NCBI GenBank assembly: GCA_039889035.1
Contig: JBDQQY010000001.1
Coordinates: 62,001-126,000, forward strand
Length of the DNA stretch: 64,000 nucleotides
Direction: 5' to 3'
Source of the DNA: Plantactinospora sp039889035
Lineage (GTDB): Bacteria > Actinomycetota > Actinomycetes > Mycobacteriales > Micromonosporaceae
Numbering within the stretch: position 1 is the stretch's first letter; every line of letters starts with the position of its first letter. Below the pieces are notes generated by a model. The model was not told where the DNA came from. It ran no database searches and saw only the letters and a program-made list of their open reading frames with translations. Positions 15,578 to 23,417 of the stretch are shown here, piece after piece. Position numbers and translations under genes: made by a program.

Positions 15578-17080
15578 CTAGCTGAGGAAGTTCTTCAGTT
15601 CGAACACGAGCTTGCGGATGTGGCCGGAGAGGACCGGCGCGCCGAGATCCTTGAAACGCTGCCGGAACCACGGGTTCACGCTCTGCTGGCCACCGCTGTT
15701 GACCGAGCCGACCGGGATCACCCGGACGCCGCTGCGGTGCATCGCCGCCAGGCCGTCGAAGACGCCCTGCGGATCCGACTCGTAGTAGTCGGAGATCCAG
15801 ACGACCACGGTGTTGCGGGGCTCGGCGATCTTCGGCCGGACCAGGGTGAGGGCGGCGGTACCGTCCGTCCCGCCACCCAACTTGGTACGCAGCAGCACCT
15901 CGAACGGGTCGTGCACCCACGGCGTCAGGTCCAGCGCCCGGGTGTCGTAGGCCACCAGGTGCACGTCGACCTTGGGCAGCCCGGCGAAGATCGAGGCCAG
16001 GATGGTGCAGTTCACCATCGCGTCCACCATCGACCCGGACTGGTCGACCACCACGATCAACCGGGCCGGGGTGGTCCGCCGGGCGGTCCGCCGGTAGTAG
16101 AGCCGGTCGACGTAGAGCCGCTGGTCCTCGGGGCTCCAGTTGGTGAGGTTCTTCCAGATGGTGCGTTCCAGGTCGAGGTTGCGGAACACCCGCTTCGGCG
16201 GTACCGAGCGGTCGATGGTGCCGACACTCGTCTGCTGCACCTGGGTACGCAGCACCTCGGCGACCTCGTCGACGAAGCGCCGGATCAGCGCCTTGGCGTT
16301 GGCCAACGCCACACCCGACAGGTTGTGCTTGTCGCGCAGCAGTTGCTCGATCAGCGACATGCTCGGGGTCAACTTGCTGGCCAGTGCGCTGTTGCCGAGT
16401 ACCTCGCGCAACTGCATCCGGCGCACCAGGTCGCCCTCGATCCCGGCCAGTACGCCGGCCAGCTCACCGTTGCCGGGCTGGGTGCCCACGCCGGGCCCGC
16501 CTCCGGTGCCGGGCCGGCCGCTGCGAAGTTGCCCGGGCGCCAGCCCGAGTGCCTGCTCGAACCAGCCGGCGTCGGACTGCCAGCGTGCCAACTGGGCGGC
16601 GGTGACGTTGCCCGAACCGGTCGCGAAGATGTTGAGCAGCAGCTTCGACACCAGGGCGGCCCGGCGTACCTCGGCGGTACCGACCCGCTCGACCGGATCG
16701 CCCTCGCCACCGCTCGGCGTGCCGACACCGACGGGGTCCTCCTCGCCACCGCTCGGCGTGCCGACACCGACCGGGTCGTCCTCGCCGACGCTCGGGGTGC
16801 CGCGACCGGCGGAGTCGAGGTCGGCGGACGGCGGCGCCATCAGGTCCCGCAGGTCGGCGGCAAGCTCGGGAAAGCGCTGCACGATGGTGTCCACCGAGAC
16901 CGTTGGATCCAGCAGTGCCGCCGGCAGGCCGAGGTCGTCGACGATCGCCACGCTGGCCGACTCCAGCGCCGGCTGCTCGTCCGCGTCGAACAGCCGGGCC
17001 AGCAGGCGCCAGTAGAGCACCTGTCGCCGGTTCTCGTGGGAACGGGTCGCGCCGCTCGACTGTGCACTGTGCTCGTTCAT
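15578..17080 (-). CDS. VWA-domain protein with intact MIDAS motif (YehP-like)
   Basis: The protein has 500 residues. The C-terminal third is a von Willebrand A domain with the metal-site motif VVVDQSGSM (D-x-S-x-S at 346-350), the later Thr in LGGGTDGTAALT and Asp in VVWISDYYES. The first 300 residues are helical and specific to this MoxR-associated family. Residues 92-130 hold three tandem copies of a 13-residue Gly/Pro/acidic unit, a likely flexible linker. VWA partners of MoxR ATPases bind clients through the metal site. The ATG overlaps the stop of the upstream gene as ATGA. The E. coli analogue is shorter, so the N-terminal extension and linker are additions. Confidence 0.9.
   Translation of the reverse strand: MNEHSAQSSGATRSHENRRQVLYWRLLARLFDADEQPALESASVAIVDDLGLPAALLDPTVSVDTIVQRFPELAADLRDLMAPPSADLDSAGRGTPSVGEDDPVGVGTPSGGEEDPVGVGTPSGGEGDPVERVGTAEVRRAALVSKLLLNIFATGSGNVTAAQLARWQSDAGWFEQALGLAPGQLRSGRPGTGGGPGVGTQPGNGELAGVLAGIEGDLVRRMQLREVLGNSALASKLTPSMSLIEQLLRDKHNLSGVALANAKALIRRFVDEVAEVLRTQVQQTSVGTIDRSVPPKRVFRNLDLERTIWKNLTNWSPEDQRLYVDRLYYRRTARRTTPARLIVVVDQSGSMVDAMVNCTILASIFAGLPKVDVHLVAYDTRALDLTPWVHDPFEVLLRTKLGGGTDGTAALTLVRPKIAEPRNTVVVWISDYYESDPQGVFDGLAAMHRSGVRVIPVGSVNSGGQQSVNPWFRQRFKDLGAPVLSGHIRKLVFELKNFLS
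16691..16807 (-). repeat. Three tandem 39-bp repeats in the VWA gene
   Basis: Three in-frame 39-base units encode GxGTPSxGExDPV repeats. The second and third copies are nearly identical at DNA level, and the first is more diverged. Copy number could vary between strains without changing frame. Confidence 0.8.
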
Positions 17081-18492
17081 CGCCGCAGCAACCGTCCCGC
17101 CCGCTCCCGGAGTACGGCCACCGCGTCGCCGGACTTCGCCTCGGCCTTGACCACCTTGGGATCGGTGGGGCCGAGCGCCCAGTCTCCGGTGTGCGCCTCC
17201 GTCGTCGCGCGTTTCACGGTGTATCGCACCGCGAGTGGTTGCAGCAGCCAGCGGCCGGCATCCCAGCGGAGCAGGCCGAGGCAGGCCGACGACCTGGCCA
17301 CCAGTTCCGGGGTGAGCGGCGCGCAGGCCGGCAGCCGGGACAGGTCGACCGGAAGGGACTGCCCGCCGAGTTCCAGGACGAGCCCGCCCCGATCGTCGGC
17401 GGTGGTCGAGTAGTTTTCCAGCAGGACGGGTTCGGCGATGCGTACCGGATGGCGGTCCAACGGTGGGGCCGCCGGTGCGATCGCCTCGGGCAGCCGCAGC
17501 CGGGCGGTGGCGAACGGGTCGGCCGGCTCGGCCGGCCGGGCCTGGTCGTCCCGCCAGATCAGGTCACCACCGGGCAGCAGCGGCAGGTCGGTGATCTCCA
17601 CGGCGCGCCGCTGGGCGAGCGCACCGAGCAGCACCGGATGATTGGCGAGCAGTCGCCAGACCGCCGGGCCGACGATGGTCTCCACCTTCGCGGCCGAGAC
17701 GCTGGCCCGGACCAGCCGGGGCGGCGCGCCACCGGCCGGTTCGAGCACACCGTGCACCTGCACCTGGATCGCGGTGCCGTGCTCGTGCACGTCCGCGCCG
17801 AGCGGTAGCAGCCGGCCGGAGACCACGGTGGCGGCGGCCGGGGCGTCCGGCCGACCGCCGGGCTGGGCCAGCAGCAGGGCCCGGGCCCAGAGGTCCGCCC
17901 AGCGCCGGGCCGGAAGCCGGTCCATCGTCGCCACCGGGCAGCACCCGCGCAGCTCGGCCGCCAGCCCGTCCAGGAGCACCGCCAGCCGGCGCAGCGACGG
18001 CACGGCCAGCGCCGCGTCGAGGGTCTGCGCCGAGGCGGCGACCAGGTCGTGGTCGACGCCGCGCCAGCCCGCGATGGCCAACTCGCGAAGCCACGACCGG
18101 CACCCGGCCAGCACGTTGTCCGGCGCCGACGGTGCGGGATCGGCCGGCGCGGCTGCCTCCCAGCCTGTCCGGGACCGGCCGAGTGCGGTGTCCAGCCGGG
18201 CGAGCAGCGCGTCGTGCACCGCGCCGAGCAGTGCCGTCCGCGCGCCGGCCAGCACGCTCAGGTGCTCGTCGGCGAGTGACCCCGCCACCACCTTCTCCAC
18301 GGCCTCCCGCACCCGATCACCGAGTGGGGTCACCGCGAGGGCGTCGGCGAGCGCGGCCAGCGCCGCCCTGGGCTGCTCACCCAGTCGGGCGAAGCCGTGG
18401 GTGAAGCCGTCGTCGAAGCCGCCGACCAGGTCGAGCGCCTCTTCGATCCCGGGCTCGACCTCGTCGAGCAGGGCCAGTTGGGTAGCCAGCAT
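17077..18492 (-). CDS. DUF5691-like protein of the MoxR-VWA-SWIM operon
   Basis: This 471-residue protein sits second in the operon. It starts at an ATG overlapping the stop of the SWIM gene (TGATG) and ends overlapping the VWA start. From memory, actinobacterial versions of this operon carry a DUF5691 protein here, and the position and length fit. The content is helical, Leu/Ala/Asp-rich, with no catalytic motif that I can identify. In E. coli the SWIM protein YehQ is about as long as the SWIM and this protein together, so this may be the separated C-terminal half. The frame remains open upstream of 18492 but there it overlaps the SWIM gene, so the downstream ATG is used. Confidence 0.75.
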   Translation of the reverse strand: MLATQLALLDEVEPGIEEALDLVGGFDDGFTHGFARLGEQPRAALAALADALAVTPLGDRVREAVEKVVAGSLADEHLSVLAGARTALLGAVHDALLARLDTALGRSRTGWEAAAPADPAPSAPDNVLAGCRSWLRELAIAGWRGVDHDLVAASAQTLDAALAVPSLRRLAVLLDGLAAELRGCCPVATMDRLPARRWADLWARALLLAQPGGRPDAPAAATVVSGRLLPLGADVHEHGTAIQVQVHGVLEPAGGAPPRLVRASVSAAKVETIVGPAVWRLLANHPVLLGALAQRRAVEITDLPLLPGGDLIWRDDQARPAEPADPFATARLRLPEAIAPAAPPLDRHPVRIAEPVLLENYSTTADDRGGLVLELGGQSLPVDLSRLPACAPLTPELVARSSACLGLLRWDAGRWLLQPLAVRYTVKRATTEAHTGDWALGPTDPKVVKAEAKSGDAVAVLRERAGRLLRR

Positions 18493-18995
18493 CAGTCGAC
18501 CGTCCCGGTCGCCGGAAACCAGTGCAGTTCGGGAAGCGGCTCGGTGCTGCCCGGCACCTCGAGGTAGGCCAGGTGCCGCAGGAAGCGGCTGAAGACCACC
18601 GCCGCCGGTGTCGGCTCGTGACTGCCGTCCAGCCGGTCCGCCAGATCGGCACCGATGGAGTCCCCGTCGGCCAGGTCGATCCGCAGGTAGCGGGCGACCC
18701 GCTCGACGCCGTACTGCAGGGTGGCCTCGTCCAGCAGCGCGTGCAGGTGCTTGCAGGGTGCGCCGCGCAGCCCGCCGCACGGGCGGTTGTTGTTGGTGCT
18801 GCAGTTGAAGGCGTGACTGCCGGCGGCGATCGACGAGACGTAGACCCGCTCGATGTCCGAACCGCTCGACACGACGCCCTGCAACCGCCCGTCCGCCAGC
18901 TCGACGAAGGGGACCTTCGCCAGTTTTCGGGGCTGGACCGCCGGCAACACCCTCGCGGTGCTGCGCCGCTCCCACCCGACCTCGACCGTTCCCAC
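18492..18995 (-). CDS. SWIM zinc-finger protein (YehQ-like), first gene of the operon
   Basis: This small protein (about 167 residues) carries one SWIM-type zinc motif, FNCSTNNNRPCGGLRGAPCKHLHALL, with Cys, Cys, then Cys-x-His. SWIM domains bind DNA or proteins. I chose the GTG at 18995 because AAGGGCGGGG lies just upstream and a possible TATCTT -10 box lies at 19026-19031 on this strand. The frame is open to a GTG at 19085, giving 197 residues. The stop overlaps the ATG of the next gene. As the first gene of the operon it may define the target recognised by the ATPase machinery. Confidence 0.82.
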   Translation of the reverse strand: MGTVEVGWERRSTARVLPAVQPRKLAKVPFVELADGRLQGVVSSGSDIERVYVSSIAAGSHAFNCSTNNNRPCGGLRGAPCKHLHALLDEATLQYGVERVARYLRIDLADGDSIGADLADRLDGSHEPTPAAVVFSRFLRHLAYLEVPGSTEPLPELHWFPATGTVD

Positions 18996-19181
18996 GACCC
19001 CGCCCTTCTCGTTCGATGCCCCGAGAAGATAGACGGGCGCGGCGACATTTTCCGCAGCGGGGATCGGGCGAGCGCGTACGCCCACTTCAGCGACGAGGTC
19101 CGTCCCGTGACCCGGGCCGCACCGGGCGAGGTGAGGTCGTCAGGTGGCTGAGGTTCACCGGCAACTGACGCCCCGACCGAT

Positions 19182-19218
19182 GCCGGGGCGGGACGGACGC
19201 GCGCCGTCCCGCCCCGGC
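19182..19218. terminator. Perfect 15-bp GC hairpin after the exporter permease gene
   Basis: GCCGGGGCGGGACGG (19182-19196) and CCGTCCCGCCCCGGC (19204-19218) are exact reverse complements around a 7-base loop. It begins 12 bases beyond the stop of the minus-strand permease gene, the expected place for a terminator. It also insulates the SWIM operon downstream. Confidence 0.7.
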
Positions 19219-19229
19219 GGGCCACCGGT

Positions 19230-20069
19230 TCAGACGGCGCTGCGGGCCATCGCGCGTACCCCGACGGTCAGGCCGACGGCGGCGGTGACCAGCGCCGCGA
19301 CCCAGCCCCAGAGCACGGTCGTGGAGCCGATCTCACCGGCGAAGAGCGCGCGTTCGGCGTCGACGAGATAGGCCAACGGGTTGAAGTGCGCCGCGACCCG
19401 CATCCACCCCGGACCGGTCTCCAACGGCAGCAGGATCCCGGAGAGCAGCATCAGCGGGAAGATCAGCGTCTGCTGCACGGCCCAGAACATCCAGTCCTGC
19501 TTGCGTACGGCGATCGCGAGCGAATAGCTCAGCGCGCCGAGCCCGATGCCGAAGACCGCGAGCAGCGCCAACCCGACCAGCGCGCCGACCGGATAGAGCC
19601 GGAAGCCGAACGGGATCATCACCAGGACGATGATCGCGGCCTGTCCGGCGAGCGGCACCATCTCCTTCAGCGCGCGGCCGACCAGCAGCGACGACCGGGA
19701 CAACGGGGCGACCAGCATCCGCTCGTGTGCACCGGTCTGGAACTCGAACAGCAGGTTGGCCCCGGTGGCCGAGGTGCCGAACAGGGCGGTCATCACCAGG
19801 ATGGCCGGTACGAACCACTGCCACACCCCGGCCTCGCCGAGGGTCGTACCGGCCTGGCTGCCGAGCGAGCCGACCAGCAGCGGCCCGAACAGGCCGAGGA
19901 AGACCAGCGGCTGCACCATGCCGAAGATGATCGAGAACGGGTCGTACCGCAGCGGGCGCAGTTCGCGGGTCAGCACGATGCCGATGTCGCGGAGCAGGCC
20001 GAGCGGACCGCTCCGGCCTCCCGCCGGAACCGGGGTCGGCGACGGGGCGGTGGCGCTGATGGTGGTCAC
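19230..20069 (-). CDS. ABC-2 type drug exporter permease (DrrB-like)
   Basis: A 279-residue membrane protein with six predicted helices and the ABC-2 pattern: RELRPLRYDPFSIIFGMVQPLVFLGLFGPLL near the start, a loop with FEFQTGAHERMLVAPLSR, and HFNPLAYLVDAERALF before the last helix. This matches DrrB-type permeases that export hydrophobic drugs with a DrrA ATPase. The GTG at 20069 overlaps the ATPase stop (GTGA) and has GGAAGGA upstream. The substrate is unknown. The divergent WYL regulator probably controls it. Confidence 0.92.
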   Translation of the reverse strand: MTTISATAPSPTPVPAGGRSGPLGLLRDIGIVLTRELRPLRYDPFSIIFGMVQPLVFLGLFGPLLVGSLGSQAGTTLGEAGVWQWFVPAILVMTALFGTSATGANLLFEFQTGAHERMLVAPLSRSSLLVGRALKEMVPLAGQAAIIVLVMIPFGFRLYPVGALVGLALLAVFGIGLGALSYSLAIAVRKQDWMFWAVQQTLIFPLMLLSGILLPLETGPGWMRVAAHFNPLAYLVDAERALFAGEIGSTTVLWGWVAALVTAAVGLTVGVRAMARSAV

Positions 20070-21079
20070 GATGCGTCCTTCCGGGGCTGCGGGTCCTGCG
20101 GGCTGCCCTGCGCGGTCGGGGTCTCCTGCTCGGCCTCGCGCAGGCTGCGGCCGGTGAGGGTGAGGAACACGTCGTCGAGGGTGGGCTGGTGCGCCTGGGC
20201 GGTGCCGACCCGTACGTCGGACTCGACCGCGGCCCGGAGCAGTTCCGGCAGCGCCGCCGGCCCGTCGGCGACGTGCGCCTCGACCCGGGACCCGGCACAG
20301 ACCACGTCCCGGGCGCCGGGCAGCCGGTCGACGAGCCGGGCCAGCGGCCGGGCGTCGTCCCCGACGGCGGTGACCACGATCCGGTCCCCGGCGAGCTTCG
20401 CCTTCAGCGCGGCCGCCGAGTCGTCGGCGATGATCTCGCCGTGGTCGACGATGACGACCCGTTCGGCCATCGAGTCCGCCTCGTCCAGGTAGTGCGTGCT
20501 GAGCACCACCGTCATCGCGGCCTCGGCCCGCATCCGCAGGATGTGGTCCCACAGGTTCGCCCGGTTCTGCGGGTCCAGCCCGGTGGAGGGCTCGTCGAGG
20601 AAGAGCAGGGACGGCGCGTGGACCAGGCCCATCGCCACGTCCAGCCGGCGACGCTGCCCGCCGGAGAGGGCCGAGACCTTCCGGTTGGCGAGGTCGGTGA
20701 GGTCGAGGGCTTCCAGCAGGTCGCCGGCCCGCCGCCGGGCGGCACGCCGGTCCAGGCCGTAGATCGCGCCCTGGGTACGCAGTTCGTCGCCGACCCGCTG
20801 GGTGTGCCCAGCCCCGTTGCCCTGGCCGACGTACCCGATGTGCCGGCGGACCTGGCCGGGTTCGCGTACCACGTCGTGCCCGGCGACGGTCGCGGTACCG
20901 GAGGTCGGCGCGATCAGCGTGGTGAGCATCCGCATCGTGGTCGTCTTGCCGGCGCCGTTCGGGCCGAGCAGCGCGACCAGTTCGCCGGGTTCGATCCGCA
21001 GGCTGATGCCCCGGACGGCGTGCACGGTCTGGGAGCGGCTCACCACGAAGTCCCGGGTGAGCGAGCGGGTGTCGATCAT
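20066..21079 (-). CDS. ABC exporter ATP-binding protein (DrrA-like)
   Basis: A 337-residue ATPase with Walker A GPNGAGKTT, Q-loop region YVGQGNGAG, signature LSGGQRRRLDVAMGL, Walker B LLFLDEPSTGLDP and switch His in VVLSTHYLDEAD. The C-terminal 100 residues include the DrrA-type LDDVFLTLTGRSLR motif that couples to a DrrB permease. The ATG has GGGGAG upstream and the stop overlaps the permease GTG. It is divergent from a WYL regulator with a small palindrome between them. Confidence 0.94.
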   Translation of the reverse strand: MIDTRSLTRDFVVSRSQTVHAVRGISLRIEPGELVALLGPNGAGKTTTMRMLTTLIAPTSGTATVAGHDVVREPGQVRRHIGYVGQGNGAGHTQRVGDELRTQGAIYGLDRRAARRRAGDLLEALDLTDLANRKVSALSGGQRRRLDVAMGLVHAPSLLFLDEPSTGLDPQNRANLWDHILRMRAEAAMTVVLSTHYLDEADSMAERVVIVDHGEIIADDSAAALKAKLAGDRIVVTAVGDDARPLARLVDRLPGARDVVCAGSRVEAHVADGPAALPELLRAAVESDVRVGTAQAHQPTLDDVFLTLTGRSLREAEQETPTAQGSPQDPQPRKDAS

Positions 21080-21138
21080 TCGTTGCTCCCCGGTCGGAGG
21101 GTCGGTCGTCTCATGCCTCGAACGCTAGGGGGCATAGC

Positions 21139-21153
21139 GGCCAGTTTCTGGCC
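21139..21153. promoter_or_regulatory. Candidate operator between the exporter and the WYL regulator
   Basis: GGCCAG and CTGGCC flank TTT exactly, in the 98-base divergent promoter region. The site is short but well placed for a dimeric HTH/WYL regulator to control both directions. Confidence 0.4.
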
Positions 21154-21177
21154 TGAATGTCGGGCAGACTTGCCGGC

Positions 21178-22164
21178 ATGGCGAACACCAGCTCCCGGAC
21201 CCTCCGCCTGCTCTCCCTGTTGCAGACCCACCGATACTGGCCCGGCACCGAACTCGCCGACCGGCTCGGCGTCTCGGTCCGCACCCTCCGCCGCGACGTC
21301 GACCGGCTCCGCGAACTGGGCTACCCGGTCGATGCGCACCGCGGCGTCGACGGCGGCTACCAGCTCGCCCCGGGCGCCGCGCTACCCCCGCTGGTGGTCG
21401 ACGACGAGGAGGCGGTCGCGCTGGCGGTCGGGTTGCAGGCGGCCGCGCACGGTGCGGTCGCCGGCATCCAGGAGTCGTCGATCCGGGCCTTCACCAAGGT
21501 CGTACAGGTGATGCCGGCCCGGCTGCGGCGCCGGGTCGACGCGCTGCGCGCGATGACCGTACCGGCGTTCTGGGGCGACGGCGGCGGGCCGACGGTCGAG
21601 GCGGCGGTCCTCACCGCCGTCGCCCAGGCCTGCCGGGACACCGAACGCCTGCGCTTCGACTACACCGCCCGGGGCGGGCAGCGGACCGAGCGGCACGTCG
21701 AGCCGTACCGGCTGGTCTCGCTCGGCCGGCGGTGGTATCTGGTCGGCTACGACCTGATCCGGCACGACTGGCGCAGCTTCCGGCTCGACCGGCTGACCGA
21801 TCCACGCGGCACCGGGGCCCGGTTCCACCCCCGGCAACTGCCCGCCGAGGACGCCGCCACGTTCGTCCGGGCCGGGATCGAGAACCTGCCCGCGCCGTAC
21901 CGGGTGGAGGTGCTGGTGCGGGCGCCGCTGGCCACCGTCGAGGAGCGCCTGTCCCGCTGGGCCACCATCGAGTACGTCGACGAGCGGCACTGCCGGATGG
22001 TGATGACCACCGACACGTTGGACTGGCCGGTCATGGCGCTCGGCTCGCTCGGTGCGGAGTTCGAGGTGCTCTCCCCGCCGGAGCTGACCGACCAGCTCCG
22101 GGAGTGGAGCGAGCGGTTCCGGCGCGCCACCGCGACCGCCCCGACGGCCGGGGCCGGCGACTGA
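21178..22164 (+). CDS. HTH/WYL-domain transcriptional regulator
   Basis: At 328 residues it fits the YafY/PafC-like WYL family. It has an N-terminal winged helix (TLRLLSLLQTHRYWPGTELADRLGVSVRTLRRDVDRLRELGYPV in segments) and a central WYL sensor domain (PYRLVSLGRRWYLVGYDLIRHDWRSFRLDRL). WYL domains bind small ligands or nucleic acids. The ATG at 21178 begins just before the HTH; no clear ribosome site precedes it, so the mRNA may be leaderless. It diverges from the DrrAB-like exporter and probably controls it. It ends six bases before the convergent dehydrogenase gene. Confidence 0.92.
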   Translation: MANTSSRTLRLLSLLQTHRYWPGTELADRLGVSVRTLRRDVDRLRELGYPVDAHRGVDGGYQLAPGAALPPLVVDDEEAVALAVGLQAAAHGAVAGIQESSIRAFTKVVQVMPARLRRRVDALRAMTVPAFWGDGGGPTVEAAVLTAVAQACRDTERLRFDYTARGGQRTERHVEPYRLVSLGRRWYLVGYDLIRHDWRSFRLDRLTDPRGTGARFHPRQLPAEDAATFVRAGIENLPAPYRVEVLVRAPLATVEERLSRWATIEYVDERHCRMVMTTDTLDWPVMALGSLGAEFEVLSPPELTDQLREWSERFRRATATAPTAGAGD

Positions 22165-22170
22165 CCCGGC

Positions 22171-23220
22171 TCACCCGTCGGCGTCGCCGATCCACCACCG
22201 GATCCCGTACGGGGCGAGGAAGTCGAGGAAGCCGCGAGGGTCGTACGCCTGCGCCGGGGCGAGTACCCCGGGCCGGGCGCCGTCCGCGACGAGTCGGCGG
22301 GCCGCCTCGACGGCGATGACCGCCGTACTGCCGTAGGTGTCGCTCCCCCGCACGACGCCCCGGACCCGGCGCCCCTCGACACCGACGGCGTCGACCAGGT
22401 AGCTGAACCGCTGGCCACGGCGCCCCTCCTCGTCCGGCCCCTCGGGCAGGGCGTCGATGACCTCCGGCGGAAGCGGCGCGCTCAACGCCGCGACCAGCCC
22501 GGCCTCGGCGAAACTCTCGACCCGCCGGACCGGCACGTGCCGTGGGATGGTCACCACCTCCGCCAGGGGAAACCGGGTCACCTCGGTCGGTTCCGACGCG
22601 CCCGGCAGGGTCACCGAGGTACGCCCGGGCGGCACCCCGGTACGCCAGGCACCGCTCCGGTAGGTGAGCCCGCCGCCCCTGATCACGTCGACCGTCGCGC
22701 CGAGTGACCGCAGCGAGCCACGGGACGGTCCACCGCCACCGGTGATGAAGTGGCTCACCACGATCTCCTCGACCGGTCCGAGGGTGTCGGCGAGCAGCCG
22801 GGCGAGCAGATCCGCCGGCAGGCAGGCGTCGTTCGCGGCGGGCACGACGGTGACTCCGGCGCGCTCGGCCGGCCCGGCGAAGGTGTCGAAGACCGTGCTG
22901 AGATAGACCTGTTCGCCGGCGGTGTCGACGTACTGGCAGCCGGCGGCGACGGCGGCCCGGACCACGGCGTGTCCGGAGTCGGTGAACGGTCCGGCACAGT
23001 TGACGACCGCGTCGCAGTCCCACAGCGCCGCCACCAGCGCCTCGTGGTCGTCGGTGCCGGCCACCCGCCGCTCGGCGCCGGTGATCCCCATCCGGGCGGC
23101 GGTCCGGTGCAACCGGGCGGCGTCCCGGCCGGCGAGGACCGGCTCGACGCCCCGCCGGGTCAGCTCGGCGAGCACGAGACCCGCCTGGTAGCCACTCGCA
23201 CCGTAGACGGCGATCCTCAT
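22171..23220 (-). CDS. Saccharopine dehydrogenase-like NAD(P)-binding protein
   Basis: A 349-residue oxidoreductase-like protein with an N-terminal Rossmann motif (MRIAVYGASGYQAGLVLAELTRRG). NCAGPFTDSGHAVVRAAVAAGCQYVDTAGE follows in segments, typical of the saccharopine-dehydrogenase / trans-acting enoyl reductase group. The substrate cannot be inferred. The ATG at 23220 has GAGGAGA seven bases upstream and sits exactly before the Rossmann fold. It is transcribed divergently from an AraC regulator, 197 bases away, which could control it. Confidence 0.85.
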   Translation of the reverse strand: MRIAVYGASGYQAGLVLAELTRRGVEPVLAGRDAARLHRTAARMGITGAERRVAGTDDHEALVAALWDCDAVVNCAGPFTDSGHAVVRAAVAAGCQYVDTAGEQVYLSTVFDTFAGPAERAGVTVVPAANDACLPADLLARLLADTLGPVEEIVVSHFITGGGGPSRGSLRSLGATVDVIRGGGLTYRSGAWRTGVPPGRTSVTLPGASEPTEVTRFPLAEVVTIPRHVPVRRVESFAEAGLVAALSAPLPPEVIDALPEGPDEEGRRGQRFSYLVDAVGVEGRRVRGVVRGSDTYGSTAVIAVEAARRLVADGARPGVLAPAQAYDPRGFLDFLAPYGIRWWIGDADG

Positions 23221-23417
23221 CCGGTCTCTCCTCGGGTCGGGGTCCGCCGGGCCCGGGGGCGGACGGGCGGACTGCCGGACGAGGTCGGGTGGGTGATCCC
23301 ACCGACCGGCCCGGCTCCACATCACGCTATGGCGGTGTGCGGAGACGACAAATGCGCAAGGCTCTTCCGGGCATGCGTGGCCGTCTCAGCGAAGTCATCC
23401 GGGGATACGCTGACCCG

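Noticed and set aside
16691..16807. Tandem repeat considered as a CRISPR-like array
   Set aside because: The units are contiguous with no spacers, in frame, and encode a protein linker.
12018..17413. Very long plus-strand open frames (735 and 956 codons) opposite the MoxR-VWA operon
   Set aside because: They cross several genes of the operon, have no domain signatures and follow mirrored codon bias of the minus-strand genes.
18493..18975. In-frame N-terminal extension of the DUF5691-like gene
   Set aside because: It would overlap the SWIM gene completely, and the ATG at 18492 has the overlap geometry typical of the operon.
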